Shown here: positions 1-12,175 of the stretch, piece by piece | How positions within the stretch are numbered: the stretch's first letter is position 1 | Layout: the number at the start of each line of letters is the position of its first letter | NCBI GenBank assembly: GCA_037176845.1 | Contig: JAYKXP010000072.1 | Coordinates: 62,001 to 126,000 of the forward strand | Source: Paramarasmius palmivorus | Lineage: Eukaryota > Basidiomycota > Agaricomycetes > Agaricales > Marasmiaceae | Direction: 5' to 3' | DNA length: 64,000 nucleotides | Notes under the pieces: generated by a model | What the model was told of the DNA's origin: nothing | Database searches by the model: none | What the model saw: only the letters and a program-made list of their open reading frames with translations | Position numbers and translations under genes: made by a program

Positions 1-1614
1 ATTTTTGAATGCTGCAAGTGATGCTTGGGATTCAGTAAGACAGTATGCACTGCTACGGGACGATATCGAATCCAATAGAAGCATCGATCAGAATATTCAT
101 CTATCTTGCTATGGCGGTAAATCACTAGTTCCTTTCAACTTTGAACATGAAATTGACTAATGAAATCAACAGAAAGCATGGCCGGCGGAACATTCAATGT
201 AACCTCTTAACACTCTTCACAAAGCACTCAGCCTCACAATCAATAGGAAATGGAAGGTCCCAATTTCTTCGGATGGGAGACCGGGTAGGTTCTTCATCCA
301 ATTAGGTGCTGCATAGATGACGATCCCCCTCTCAAGCCTGTTCTTCACGTGCGGCATCAATCACGAACCCTGGCTGAAAAATGCTGACCAGATGGTCTAC
401 AGACTATCCGGACTTCTCTACGAGATCTCATCAAACAGCACATACATGAATGCAGCAGTACAATCTGGAGATTTTATTTGGAAACACCTGTATCGGGCTC
501 CTGGGTTGATTCTTGAATTGATCGACGCTCGGAGCTGCAATTCCCCCACCCAAGATTTTAAGATACATCTTTCCGGGTTTTGGATTGAGGGACTTTCGAT
601 CCTATTATCCAGCTCTGGAAATTCTTCAGTATTTCCACTGTAAGTGATATACTGACTAGCACACCTCTGTGACGGTATTCAGATATAAATAGTCTACAGC
701 AGAGTATCGTCGCAGCAACAAATCAGATCGGTATCTCATGGCAGCAGGACAATGGTGTTCAGGGTGAGTGGATAGTCTGTTGCCGGTGATCGTCTTATGC
801 TAAGTCCCCTTTAGGTAACGATGAAGTTCCGTTTCGGAACGGGTTCCTCATTCGTGGGCTGAGAACAGCATATCAACGCCTAAATACCTCGAACAGTGAT
901 TTGAAGAACTATATACAACTCTACTTAGGTGTACAAGTGAGTATTTGCACTCACGATTGAGTAGTCCTTGACATTTCTGGGCAGTATAATGCACTTCTAG
1001 ATTTAGCTACTCAAAACCACAGTAATATGTACGCGGGGAAGTGGTCTGGGCCAGCGCCATTGAACTCTGATCTTCTCAATCAGACTGCTGCATCCGAAGT
1101 CTTAATCGCCGGGATTCTCATACAATCGATACAGAACTCCTCAACGCCCACACCAAAACAGCCTCATTCTCAGCCAATGATGCCGCCAAATCGGGACACA
1201 AAGCAACCTATCGGCGCTATTGTGGGTGGAACAGTAGGTGGGGGCATTGGTTTAGCTGGTTTATTCATCACATTCTTTGTGATGTATCACCGCCATCAAC
1301 AGAAGGAACCAGGACTTCTCTCACCTTTCCAAATGGGCGCTGAACAGGATGCAGTCCCGGACGTTGACAGGAAATTGCTTAGTGGAGAAGCGAGTACTTC
1401 TGGAATTGTGCCCAGGTCACATATGGGAGATGTATCCATTGAGGATATGGTCGGGGTTGTCTACGACAGAATCAATTCGGAGTCTCGACCCCGAGGAGAT
1501 GTATCATTTGATGATTTGGTTAGAGCTGTGTATGACAGGATTAACTTACAGGGTTTACAGGAAGCTCCTCCATCGTATAGACCCACTCAGACCGCTGTAC
1601 ATTCCGCGTCATGA
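1..1614 (+). CDS. GH76-like membrane-anchored glycoside hydrolase, 3' part (5' end outside window)
   Basis: The gene resembles fungal GH76 (endo-alpha-1,6-mannanase/Dfg5-like) proteins. These act outside the cell on wall mannan or related glycans. Exons I can join are about 1-116, 173-198, then pieces at 250-643 (introns near 287-338 and 344-396), 683-763, 815-936 and 985-1614. Family-like segments in order are SMAGGTF, TGLFFTLSGLLYE, IEGLSILL and NMYAGKWSGP. A Gly-rich transmembrane helix follows (codons around 1207-1290), with a basic stop-transfer HRHQQK. The cytosolic tail has two similar SxxDxxxxVYDRIN segments and a PPSY motif at 1567-1578. I saw no frame break in the visible part. A second, minus-strand family member lies at 55.4-57.8 kb. 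Catalytic Asp residues would be upstream of the visible part, so activity cannot be judged. Confidence 0.72.
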
Positions 1615-1639
1615 AAGACGCCTATATTTATCCCTGTTT

Positions 1640-3194
1640 GTACTTTAACTTGACCGAAACCTGCATGACTGGATGAAACACTTTCAAATAAGCGTGGAGC
1701 GCTCACACTGGTGGATACTGGAATTTCGTGGTGTTCTAAAGACATTTCTATCATCTTAGGCCATTTCGAAAGACAGTGTATGCTGACAAAGAAGCTCCAA
1801 GCCAGGAAAATAGTTGTAACGGGAGCAGAATGCTCTTTATGGATTGGCTTTGTCATTGGAGCCTTGATTCTCACAGCTCCTTTCAAGGGCATAAGTAGAG
1901 CGAAGGAAGATTGGATGGCGCGCGCGCCGTATATGCCACTGGAAGCTTTGATTGAAGATTGCTTGGATCCACCAGCTACTGACGACACCGCTTCTGTGGG
2001 ACTGTGATTGGAGTGCTTGCTACAAGGGGGCTCGCCGAATTCGAACCCTGACCTAGGGTTAGGTAGGTAGGGTCCTCGTCGACCAGTAAAAAAAATTTTT
2101 GACCACCTAATATAGTACCCTTTGGAGGAAGTTCTAGGCCTTGTGGTGTACAAATTTCAGTCCCAAAATGAATTTTGAGCACAATGTGCCCGATTCTGGA
2201 CACTTTGGGCATGTTTGGCAGCTGCCTTAGATTGTTTTCTTCTTTCAACTGCCTCAGACTTCGGTCGTGTCGCATCGATACATCAATCGATTTCATTGGA
2301 CATGGTATGATCTCAACCACATTGGTGTATATAGCATGCTCACTTCCATTTAGTGAGGAGATAACGCAGGGCACAACTATTGACTCACAAGCCTTAATGA
2401 TGGTGGTCTTGACGGCACCACATTGACTCGGGGACGTTGGAGGTTGAACACGGTGACTGCAAGTTTGGCTCAATGCTTATGCGGTGTCCTAGTGAGTGAG
2501 GCCACCAGGACGAGAGTGGATGACACTGCGGTATATTGCAGGAAGCCGGGCCGTGAAACACAATGGATAAGTACTTAATTGGTACTTAAGTTTTCATGGA
2601 TCTTATAGTTTCAAATAAATAGCTGACCATTGATTATTGTAGTATCATCAGGCTTGCGTAGGGCTGTTTCATAAGCCTCATACCTAGTCCTGTGGTGCGT
2701 GTTCTGGCTCTTGGAAGTAGTGCGGAATCAGAATGGCGGTGGCAGAAAACATATCTCACGTGAATAATTACTATATATGGGTCGTGTGAATAATTACATA
2801 AGTAGGTAGGGTCTATCGGAGATCGTTCACAGAGAAAATCGACCTAAGGTGTGTTTTTTTATTTGGTGGGCCCCCTTGGCTTGCTAAGTCACAAAGTCAC
2901 AAAGTCACAAATATCGAGGACTCAAATATGTTGCTTACCCGCACATCGCCCTTCTCCGATGGAGTAGCAATATATCCTGTTACCCACCGACACGGCGACA
3001 CCTTTGTCCAGAGAGTTGCTAGAGAGCCTCAGCAGAACAACAATTGAAAGGAAGACGATCACTGGCGAGATAACGTCGTGGTTCTGGACAAGTATGCAAA
3101 ACTTGCGCAGCAGCTGTCCTTCTCACGTACCCGTTCTTTGTGGAGCGACATCTGCCAACCCCGTCCACCACGGCCCATCCTCTATGCCTTTAAA
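1640..3194. other. Gene-poor stretch, no supported gene
   Basis: Several open frames overlap on both strands, but none shows a recognisable domain or a convincing exon chain. Short direct repeats are visible: GTGAATAATTAC occurs twice (about 2760 and 2787), and an AGTCACAA unit is repeated three times in about 2885-2911. A run of poly-A then poly-T lies near 2088-2100. Nothing further can be supported. Confidence 0.5.
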
Positions 3195-3735
3195 CTAGCA
3201 TTCCAGCTTGCCAAACTGTTCATCCGATGTATTGTCTCCGCACGAATCCATCGCATCCTCCAGCTTCTCTGTTGCGGGTCGCCATACTAAACCTTGTACG
3301 AGACCGCCTTCAGCACCTTGTACGTTGATTCTAAGCACAAAGCACTGTACGTCACGTTTGGGTAATATCGAGTACTTGACTAGGAGAGCTGTGACGCACC
3401 TTACTCCCTGCACGCCATCTGAGCCAAGCGATTATCACACTCATCTGGCGTATTTGATAAATCTAAGTCAATATCTATTCCTGGACCTTCAATAGCTGAA
3501 TGCTTCCCATAGTTCACTGTTGGAATCTGAGGACAAGATGGACGATTTCGCCCACCTCTGAAACGAAAATTGGAATCCACGAGTGGCGATGTATTAGGTA
3601 TAGACTCTGAGACAAGAAAACCTGTATTGAACAGTTTGAGGTTCGCAACATGGGCGCCGAATTGCTTCTTGTCGTTGGATTGCACAATAATCTCGATGTC
3701 GAGGAGAGAGGTGTCGATAACTGGGGATCTAGAGT
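3195..3735 (-). pseudogene. BTB/POZ-like domain fragment, probably broken
   Basis: Read on the minus strand from about 3735, the peptide begins DTSLLDIEIIVQSNDKKQFG, continues with AHVANLKLFNTGF, and further on in another frame has SEVGEIVHLVLRFQQ. This spacing resembles the common agaricomycete BTB/POZ proteins: a D-x-x-F/V-x-S-x-D strand, an H-x-x-x-L helix, then an E-x-x-E-hh-x-LLLxF segment. Stop codons and a frame change interrupt it, and the C-terminal part is not recognisable. I infer a decayed gene. It could also be an intron-containing gene I have not modelled, or chance similarity. Confidence 0.3.
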
Positions 3736-5240
3736 CTCTTCTTCAGGAAGATGATACTATAGCAGGAATAGTAAGAGCAGAACGGGCCCAATGAAACGAA
3801 AGCAACGAACGTATTCCAGCATCTGTACCCCATTCCTCGGATAATGAGCTCCGTATTGAGATTTGAAAGTTGGGGGCTCCCGAGATGACGAAAGCAAACT
3901 TGATCGGTGGATGTAGCTTCTAGTGAGCGTTTTCGGGCGAAATCCTGTGAGGCTGTCGCTTCGAATTGGGTCATAACGATGAGGTGGAATTGCGCGCCTG
4001 GGTTCCGATAGCTCCAAGTGTCTTTCAATGCATCTAGCGGTGCGATTCCTGAGTGTTTATGAGGGCGTGATGGAGACGAACGGCTTAGTGATCGTGATTT
4101 GGAAGAAAAATAAAACCCTAACCATAAGATTACTTCGAGTCCGAGTTGCCATGTGACAGCCTTATACTGCAACCACTACTTACGTCCGAGTCACAGTGAT
4201 CGTTTGGGTTTGGGATGAGTTCGTCGATGTGAGGGTAATCTGCTTTGGGTGCATCAATTGGGTTTGGCACTCTTGTCTACGGTGGTCCTGGTGCTACTAC
4301 TGTACTATTTCATTCGTTTCGGATGGCGTTTTGACCTGTGACCTGTCGGATGGTGGTCTGTGATCACGGCGGAAATTTCGGAAATCAACGCCCGGAATTG
4401 CCAAATTTGGGCAGAATTCGGGATGTTAGCGCTGGTAACTCGCTTGGAGGAGAATGAAATAGTACGGTAAGCTTCAAAGGCAGCGCTACTTTCCAAACGG
4501 ATAGGTGTAGGAATGAAGTGAGAAGAGAGGCGCCAAGAAGTTCCGTTGTTGACTAGGTGAGTAATCAATATTCCTAGCACCAAAGAATCAGCGCCTCAAT
4601 ACAATCCACGCAACTAGTGATGGAACTGTTGAGCATATACGGAAAGCCTTATGCGACGATACAGCAATATCGAGGAGCGTAACTAGAGGGCGACCAACAC
4701 GCATTTCAATGAATGCTTGGCAAGCGAATCCTATACAGCATTAGCCTCTTCGATCCATCGTGCGACCGTACTGATGATCGTTTCTCGACGCTCGTAACAA
4801 GACTCAAACGAAAAAAATGCTTGGCAAGCTGATCTAGTACGGTAACGGTCCTTCCGATTCCCTTGACATCTGACCCGTGAATGGACATCACCATTCACAC
4901 ATAATAGAGCCGTATCCTCACGACCGTCAATATTCACTACTCTGTCGCGTGATGCCAGTTCTATCAAAGGGAATTGGTGTCTAAGCGAGCCTACTCCACA
5001 TCTTGTTAGTTGCAATTCCTTACCCCGCACTGTCGTTAGGTAAGTCCCCACTATTCAATTACCGTCTAGGTGATATAAAAGACGTGATCGTTCTAAATTT
5101 GCCTTCCCATCCTGGGTCATTATACACTCAGAGTTCATAGGTTGCTGGATCAGCCTCAATTCTTCCTTTTGGTAATCCTGGCACCATCATTGAGGTATAT
5201 TAGAGGCTGGTTCTCGGTACCTTGACCCCTTGCCTTTACG
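3736..5240. other. Intergenic, no recognised gene
   Basis: Minus-strand frames at about 3757-4172, 4305-4583 and 4706-5051 have no domain I recognise and no consistent splice chain. The right end is the presumed upstream region of the MFS-A gene. Confidence 0.45.
5073..5078 (+). promoter_or_regulatory. Possible TATA box upstream of MFS-A
   Basis: TATAAA lies about 165 nt before the MFS-A start codon, in otherwise non-coding DNA. Position and sequence fit a fungal core promoter, but one six-base match is weak evidence. Confidence 0.25.
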
Positions 5241-7210
5241 ATGCCCCATAAACCATCACCTTCGGTCGATAAAGGCTCCATTGTCTTTCTCGGTGTCTCA
5301 ACTGCAGCGGCCGCTCAGGAAAAGGTCCACACCAAGAAAAATGGCGTGCCTATTGTTGTGGAGGTCAAGCCACTACCGTCATCCAAATTGGAGGCGCAAC
5401 CGACTGGTGATGACGAGGATCCTCGATCATGGTTTGTCGTATTCGGCGTACGTGTGATACTTGCGTCTGCTTAACCTAGCTAATGGTCGTGACCGTGTAA
5501 TACAGGCATTTTGCTGCATTTTCGCTAGGTACGTGTCTCCCTTCATTCGCTTCCACCGAACATCGGACGGCATACTCACGTTCAATCATTTCAGCTTCGG
5601 ATATGTCAACTCCTGGGGGGTAAGTCTTTCAGCGCCTATTACATGTCATATTCTAATTATACACCTCGCCGTCTTAAATATAGGTCTTTCAGGCGTACTA
5701 TCAAGAACACTTTTTAAGCGAGTCATCAGCTCCTGACATGTGAGCGATACGAGCTCCTTCCTTCGATTCTAACGCTAAATGGTCGTGTTAGTGCATGGAT
5801 TGGCTCTATACAAGTAAGCGTATATTACGTTTGTTTCGAGGTAATGTTCATGATGTTCCCTAGCATTCGTTACTCTTTCTCCCCGGTCTAATCGCGCGAT
5901 CTGTTGGAGACTTGCTATCCCTGTATCTCGGGACCGCCCTTCTCGTTATTGCGGTCTTTTTGACCCCAGAGTGCGATTCATATATCCATTTTCTTCTGTG
6001 TCAGGGGATTGCGACTGGAGTAAGCCTCTTCTGTTTAGCCGATGGCAAACTGACACTGAGTTATTAGCTCGCATGTGGACTATTCCTTGTACCAGTAACG
6101 AGGATTCTAGAGCAATGGTTCAGAAGCCGGAAGGAGTTGATTTTTGCCCTACTCATGACAGGAGCATCTATTGGTGGGACAATCTTCCCCATCGCACTTC
6201 GAGAGCTACTTCGTCGAGTCGAGTACTACGGGTTTCTCCTTTCACAGAGTTTCCAACTAATGAAGTACCTTTTAGATTTGCGTGGGCGGTACGCGTTATT
6301 GGGTTTATCATACTTCTATTCTTGCTAGTCGGAAATATGGTAAGCGCCTACTGTATTCTGTATTCCGAAGCACGTAATGAATTTGCTTTCTGAAGGTTAT
6401 CGGTCTCAGACTACGACTTCGCCAGGCAACTTCACCCCTCGCGAGTGGTACATCTCGTCAGGAGAACATTCTTTCTCGCCCGCTACAATGTCTGTCTACA
6501 TTCCTCATTTTCCTGGGGGCGAACACGCGTAAGGCTTCAGGTTTACTCACTTCTGCCTAGAAGTTAAGTCACGCACTAGTACTCACATTCGTGGCATCAA
6601 ATGCCCATCCTGCCCTCGGCGATTTTGCCTTCGAATTAGTATCGGTTATTAACGCATCGTGTGCACTGGGAACAATAGTACTTGGGCTAGTAGCTGATCG
6701 AGGGTTCGGTATGTCTTTGTGCAGGTTGATTGGTTGGGGTCATAATTAACGAGGTTGCCGTGTCGAAGGCTCTTCGATCCTGATCTACTTAATGCCCGTC
6801 ACAGTAATGTCAGCAGCAACCTACGCATGGCCATTTGCATTACCTCACTCAGAAGCAAGCCTCGTTGTCGTTTGTGTGATTTACGGGTATGTTTTCTTTC
6901 ATCAACTCTGCCGTTTTCCGGAACAGCGTTCGGCTCACCTCATGCCCATCGATTAGACTTTCCATATGTTCTCTATCACGCTTCGCCGTTGATGGAACCT
7001 TCATCATATTGGCTCGCGCATTAGGAACGCTACTGGGACCACCACTATCAGGATACGCCGGAGAAGCAAACCAGCGATTCGGCATGGGTGTTTTCTCTGG
7101 TGAGTGCGTATCACACAACGAAATATACTCGGATTCACTATTCGGGTCACACAGGAAGCTTCCTCATGGCAGGAGTTATATTAATGTTTCTTTCACGAGA
7201 GCGAAAATAA
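5241..7210 (+). CDS. MFS transporter, monocarboxylate-transporter (MCT/SLC16) type: MFS-A
   Basis: This is a proton-linked or facilitated small-solute carrier of the fungal MCT-like MFS family, a multi-pass plasma-membrane protein. The start at 5241 begins MPHKPSP and leads in frame into a charged cytosolic N-terminus and DPRSWFVVFG. Exons join through short GT...AG introns to give GYVNSWGVFQAYYQEHF, then APDIAWIGSIQ (typical MCT TM1 and loop). Next come HSLLFLPGLIARSVGDL, LLCQGIATG and EQWFRSRKELIFALLMTGAS (the MCT TM5 region). Further on are GLVADRGFG, LGTLLGPPLSGYAGE and a last exon ending FLSRERK then stop at 7208-7210. I could join every exon without a stop. MFS-B starts 122 bp downstream on the same strand. 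A 3' fragment of an MFS-A copy sits at 12.2-12.6 kb, so the A-B pair was duplicated together. The substrate is unknown. Confidence 0.8.
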
Positions 7211-7331
7211 CTCAATGCCTCCTCCATGTTTTTTTACTCTTCTGCCGTATCGATCGAGTATGTTGCAATGGGATGTTTGTTTCATGGTTTATTATAAGGA
7301 CCCCTCGAGTTTCAAGAACCGCAAACTGGCC

Positions 7332-9294
7332 ATGAATACGTCGAGCAGCTCTGCTACTCTCCCCATTACCAACTCAGATACCGGGGTGACTATTGCGCTC
7401 AAAGACGCCGAGAAGTACGAGATTGGGACGCCGTCAACACCTCAAGATGTTTACCCAGACGGAGGATTACGCGCTTGGCTGAATGTATTAGGAGTGAGTG
7501 AGGCAATTTAACCACTCAGCTCGTTTTGACTGTGAATATACTGCAGACCTTCATGAACGCCTTTATAACGTTCGTGCGCCTGAAACACAAACAAATCTCA
7601 CAAAACTGAACGTATTCTCCCAGATATGGCTATATAAATTCATGGGGTGTATGGAGTTCCTGTCAAAGGTCATCATAAAGTGCTAGCTTGATATTGAACT
7701 CTACAGATCTTCCAGGCATACTACCAGTTGGATTTACTTGATAGTTCGTCGTCATCATCTATGTGAGTCCTGCTTACTTGACATTATTCGAGGTTAATAC
7801 AACCTTTCAAGTGCATGGATCGGGTCAATCCAGGTACTTATGGAGAATTGAGACGCTTCTTCACGAGTCCTAACCGGTCGCTCCAGTCATTCCTGGCCCT
7901 GGGTTTGATATCTGTTGCAGGGAGACTCTTTGACTTGGGGTATGCGCGACACACGCTTCTCGCTGGAGGATTGACGATTACGATTGCCACCCTTTTGGTC
8001 GCTGAATGTCATCAATACTGGCAATTCTTACTTGTTCAAGGAATCATTACTGGGGTGCGTCACGCTGATGATTGTACGTTTTACACAGGAAGGAAAATAT
8101 AACTTGACCCAATTAGTTCGCGATTGGAATAACCACCGGTGCTGGAATTCTAGTCTTACCCGACTGGTTTCGCAAACATCTCGGTTTCGCCTACGGTGTT
8201 GCATACTGTGGAAGCTCGTTAGGTGGTATAGCGATTCCAATCGTTGCGAGGTATCTTCTTCCTCGGGTTGGGTACGTATCGTTGAGTTCTAGGTCTGTAA
8301 CGATGTCAGTGACGGCTTTCAGCTTTAAATGGACCATACGATTAATAGCTGGGCTTTTCCTCTTTGGGACTACCGTGATGTGTCTGGTAAGTGCCGCTGC
8401 ATACCTTTGTAACCCGAGAAATCTTTTGACAACACGAGGCAGACGCTGAAACGAAGACTATCCAGCGCACATGCACCAAAGGAACATTTCTCCCTGACGG
8501 TATTCAAGACATTACCTTATACTGGATACTGCATAGCTATATTCTTCATCTATTTGGGTTATTTCACGTGTAAGATCTCCGTTCACGGGGATCGATTTCG
8601 CTACTTAAAAGGTCACCATTTAGTACCGTGGTATATTTCAACAACGGCACAATCACTCGGGTTCTCCGACTCCGTGATATTCTACCTCGTCTCGTTCTTT
8701 AATGCAGGATCCTGCGTTGGGCGACTTGTGGGTGGAGTGATCGCTGATTGGATCGGTAGGTGCTTCATGGGCTTCATACTCACTATACTCATTACAATGA
8801 ACGCAGGATCTATGAATACTCAAATCCCTTGCATGACAATCGCAGCAATTGTAACGTTGTCGTGGCCATTTGCACAAACGCAAGCGACTCTAATCGCGAT
8901 TGCGATCATGTACGGGTGCGTTTCTCTCTTCTCCATTCCCTCAAATCCCTCAAACTCACTCGGATTAACCTCGAAAGTCTTTCTTCTGGCGTCTACATTG
9001 CTATAGAAGCTACACCAGTCATCAGCATGCCGGGAGATCCTGGCGATATTGGCCGTCGAATCGGTCTTACATATATATTCGCAGCCACCGGATCGTTACT
9101 CAGTTTGCCGATACCAGCAGATCTGGATGAAAGATACGGGACAAAGGCGACGGGACTCTATGCAGGTGTGTCGTGTCCTTATGAATGGTGCTTCGGGAGC
9201 TGACATGGCTCTAGGCCTGGCAATTCTTGTGGGAGTATTAGCGATAGCCATTTCACGGTATCTTTTGCGTAGTAATCTTTGGGCTAAGATTTGA
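7332..9294 (+). CDS. MFS transporter, MCT type: MFS-B
   Basis: This is the second MCT-like carrier, in tandem with MFS-A. About 13 exons join to roughly 420 residues. The start at 7332 gives MNTSSSSATLPITN, then DVYPDGGLRAWLNVLG, the standard MCT entry into TM1. After introns come INSWGIFQAYYQLDLL, IAWIGSIQ, YWQFLLVQGIITG, LPDWFRKHLGFAYGVAYCG and the motif-A-like VGRLVGGVIADWIG. GDIGRRIGLTY follows, and the end is RSNLWAKI then stop. No stop interrupts the model. Exon 2 needs a GTTCGT donor, which is weak but also present in MFS-C. Its closest relative here is MFS-C, which is broken. Two further deleted copies lie beside P450-2 and P450-3, so this transporter belongs to the amplified P450 module. 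Confidence 0.82.
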
Positions 9295-9429
9295 ACTTGA
9301 TCGATATATATGCGCTCATCAAGCCAGGTTGTCTGGGGAAGTGAATTATAACCGTCTTCGCTGGGCATCACTATATTTGGTCCCTTCAAGTCGTGTTCGA
9401 GTCACGGTCAAGCGTTGTCCTCCGAAGCA

Positions 9430-9760
9430 CAATTCTAGTGGCATACGTTGGGACCTTTCCCTGAGCATTGGGGAAATGCAACACACTGGAAAGGCACCGG
9501 AGGTGTCGATCTACCGGTGTAAAACAGAGGATTCGGAAGCAACATAAGTATATCCATATAAGATGAGAGAAAGGTTTGAATGAGCGGTTGTCTCGCTTTG
9601 TGGTCTTTGTAGTTGATGGGACCGTGTATGGACAGGATAGTGTGAATTATCCGGGAACTGCAAGTGACCAGGTTTCCGAGTCGGATTCTGCTCTGATCCA
9701 AAGACAGACGTGATACGCACGGCAAAGCTATGCGGCTTGAAATCTCCGACATCATAGAAT
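9430..9760 (-). pseudogene. NTase-like gene relic 1
   Basis: The minus strand carries scattered matches to the N-terminal exon of the intact gene at 35361-36869, such as a YMDILMLLPNPLFYTG-like run, which also occurs in the relic at 34.9 kb. The frame is broken several times and the GGS...DLDLY core is absent. Its position, just 3' of a convergent MFS gene, is the same as in the other module copies. Confidence 0.5.
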
Positions 9761-10170
9761 GAGTAACACGTGCTGAAGGCGTGTACTTATCCTTCTGGGA
9801 TCTGACCAGATTGATGCAAATGGTGATCTGTGACTCGAGAAAGCAACGCGGTGGATAGGCGACGCAAACGCTACAAAGGGTAAGATGTCAGAAACCGAGC
9901 AAGTAATATTGCGATAACCAACTACATGCCGAGGAATGTCTATCAGGTACGTCATGATAGAATCACAGCTTTGGTCGCTCCTCCACCTTAACTTGACCAT
10001 TAGCAACGTACATCCGGCAACCTAAATACAAAACATCCAAATCGAACTTGGGGGACAGTGGCCAAAGCATTCTCTCTCGACTGAGAACCAATCTACATGA
10101 ACGATGAATGACATCAGGAATACTTGCCTAGAATGAGTGAACAAATGACCAATGAGCCCGCAACTACCAT
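9761..10170. repeat. NTase upstream flank repeat, copy 1
   Basis: Sequence such as the run at about 9765-9830 (ACACGTGCTGAAGGCGTG, then a TCATCCTTCTGAGATC-like stretch) recurs at about 22.69, 25.56, 29.24, 35.06, 37.08 and 47.19 kb, nearly always just upstream of an NTase copy. No coding signal was seen. Confidence 0.45.
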
Positions 10171-10211
10171 GATGCTACGTGGATGTGATAACCAACGACA
10201 CCAGGTGCTCG
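10171..10211 (-). pseudogene. tRNA-Ala 5'-half relic
   Basis: The minus strand reads GAGCACCTGGTGTCGTTGG then TTATCACATCCACGTAGCAT. This matches the 5' half of the intact tRNA-Ala(AGC) at 47945-48038 with point changes. The 3' half is missing. It precedes tRNA-Val as in the other module copies. Confidence 0.55.
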
Positions 10212-10276
10212 TGTGCAGCTGAGCCCCTTCTCCCCATATCGACTTGTGAATCCTCGAATCTCTCGAGGGAACAATC

Positions 10277-10286
10277 AAAAAAAAAA
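10277..10286 (-). terminator. Pol III oligo-T terminator for tRNA-Val
   Basis: Ten A on the + strand give T10 on the minus strand, 24 nt past the 3' end of the tRNA-Val gene. This is a typical RNA polymerase III stop. Confidence 0.6.
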
Positions 10287-10309
10287 GAACTCTTTCTATA
10301 TCATGCTAA

Positions 10310-10405
10310 TGATTCGACCCAGGCTCGAACTGGGGACCTTCTGTGTAACTTTCGGGGCATGATACCATGTTAGACAGATGCGATAACCAACTACGCCATC
10401 GAACC
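10310..10405 (-). tRNA. tRNA-Val(AAC), with intron
   Basis: The acceptor strand GGTTCGA pairs with TCGAATC plus discriminator A. The D arm is GCGTAGTTGGTTATCGC. The anticodon stem TCTGT/ACAGA encloses CTAACA, giving anticodon AAC. The T arm is CCCAG-TTCGAGC-CTGGG. About 21 nt sit after position 37, the normal eukaryotic tRNA intron site. All arms pair and the A/B boxes are intact. The second intact copy (52337-52432) has the same length but a different intron sequence. Confidence 0.85.
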
Positions 10406-10429
10406 ATTGCCAAAACGCAACGACATGAC

Positions 10430-12160
10430 CATATGTGGACCGTAATTCTGGAAACCGGCGGTAGGCAAAGCGGACGTATGAGGTAGGGAGAGGTTGTGTT
10501 CATGCCTTCCAGTACTCGGAGGAATCGGAAATGGACCAAGAACAATCCTCACGATACATCGAGAGGAGGATCGGTCGGAAAGAGTCGAAGCCACACAGGC
10601 GAGGGATGGGGAGATGTGAATATTCGAGGTGGGTACAGCTTGGGGCACCGTTCTATACGCGAGTCAGTATAAGTGGGGAGCAGAAGAAGAATACCGCACC
10701 CGAGAGCAAACAACATCGCGCTCGATACCTCGTTCAACGTGAAGCCGTACTACTCTCCTCCAAGTTCCTCCTAAATCCCTCAGCAAAACAAACATCACAT
10801 TCAACCATCCCCTCGTTGACCCTCGGTTTGATATCGAGGACTTCAAAGCACGTCTGGGTGACCGGTTCATCTCGCAGTTATCTGTACAGCACGGGCTAGA
10901 GCATCCAGTGGGGTAAGCGTCAGATGTCTTCGACTGGGACGTAGGAGGGGTGTAGTGAGAGGATTTGGGAGTAGGAGGGCGCGGTTCGAGGGGAAAGTTA
11001 TTGAGAGAAAACGAGCCTCCTCAAACATCGTTCAAGACTCCGCTACAGCCGGGTGCTTTTGAAGGTTACAGTACGGTTTAAACTAACGATTAGAGGGATG
11101 TGAGGGACGGTGGATGTGCGGAGCGTGTCGTAGTGGTCGGCGGGGTGAGGAGGTCATGCTGATAGTAGATGTGGGCGTAGCTTGGAATCGTTCGGAAGGG
11201 TAAATGGCAGGAGAAAGCGCACAAAGCCTAGGGAGGTGGTTTATGACGGATGAGTCTGGATCTTGTCAATACGACAGGAATCTGGAGCTAGCAACAATTC
11301 ACGTACCTATAGCCCCAACAACCCTAGCAATTCTCTTACGCGTATCATGTATCCTGCCTGGCACGGTAGGAAGCCGGCGGTCTTCACAATGGAAGTCTAG
11401 AGCAGAGTAGTATACCTGTAGCCAGGGAGATAGGTTAAGAGTTCGTTTGATTTGGAAGGGCGGAAGACGTACATGACAGCGCATTTCTCGCTGATCCATC
11501 CTACGCGCTGGTATCGAAAAGGGCTGGGAAACGTGCATGCATGAAATGATAAAATCATCAGCCAGGACTCATTGGAATGGCTCATGGGCAAGAGTGGGGC
11601 TAGAATACCGGATGTAGTCGCGCTGAGGTGCTGGGTGAACATGCGAAAGGTCAACGAAAGGTTGACATCTGGTGAGATCCAGGAAGATAGACTCTGAAGC
11701 CGTGCCGGTACTATGGCTTATGATTCAGTTATCTCTCACTTCAGAAGATCTTTGAGAACTTACTATGGACAAACGACGAGGATTGTGCTTGTCGACGATG
11801 GACGCGAAACGACCAGGACAGTTGTGACATGTCACAGTCACTAATCATTCCTTGACATCGCATGACGTAAGGCGCTTTGCAAACTCGCTCTTCCGCCACC
11901 ACATGTACAAGCTCTTTCGTGCTCCTATGAGAAAGTCAGCTAATCCTTCAATACGGCCATAGATCCTATAAAAGGTACGTGACTCTGAGATCTCAGCGGG
12001 AGTTGCTTGACTGGGCAAACAAAGTATGGTGTGTTTCCAGATATGTCTACTCCCTGTGATCATATTGATGATATTCAGGTGACTCCATACGACATACATG
12101 CTCAACGCTTCCAATGAGTCAAACATGCTGCATTCGAATGTAATTTCATCCGAAGATAGG
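10430..12160 (-). repeat. Degenerate multi-copy block RB1 (unidentified minus-strand gene)
   Basis: This is one of six related blocks that follow tRNA-Val. I cannot name the gene. Two peptide motifs recur across blocks on the minus strand. RFASIVDKHNPRRLS (about 11763-11815) ends at a GTAAGT/GTGAGT donor. YQRVGWISEKCAVMYVFRPS (about 11447-11516) is the other. Both are kept at the amino-acid level in several copies, so an ancestral protein-coding gene with introns is likely. Stops and frame changes make this copy a probable pseudogene. It also contains a G-rich run near 11090-11170 that recurs in other blocks. Confidence 0.5.
11823..11870. promoter_or_regulatory. Conserved palindrome TGTGACATGTCACA plus TGACGTAA
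   Basis: A perfect 14-bp palindrome at 11823-11836 is followed by TGACGTAA at 11863-11870, a CRE/ATF-like core. The same pair occurs in RB2 (25217-25230, then TGACGTAA) and, eroded, in RB3-RB6. It overlaps the inferred start-proximal exon of RB, so conservation may be coding, regulatory or simply recent duplication. Confidence 0.35.
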
Positions 12161-12175
12161 GACTTTTCTTGACAT

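Noticed and set aside
2023..2060. TTCGAACCC run as a tRNA T arm
   Set aside because: No acceptor, D or anticodon arm could be paired around it.
1587..2473. Two overlapping minus-strand ORFs of 165-188 codons
   Set aside because: No domain, no splice continuity and strong overlap with plus-strand frames; length alone does not support a gene.
4110..4125. CCCTAACC as telomere repeat
   Set aside because: Only one partial unit, no array.
10549..10737. Secreted peptide (MLFALGCGILLLLP) in RB1
   Set aside because: The frame is not kept in other RB copies and ends in repeat sequence; the signal-like run is probably chance.
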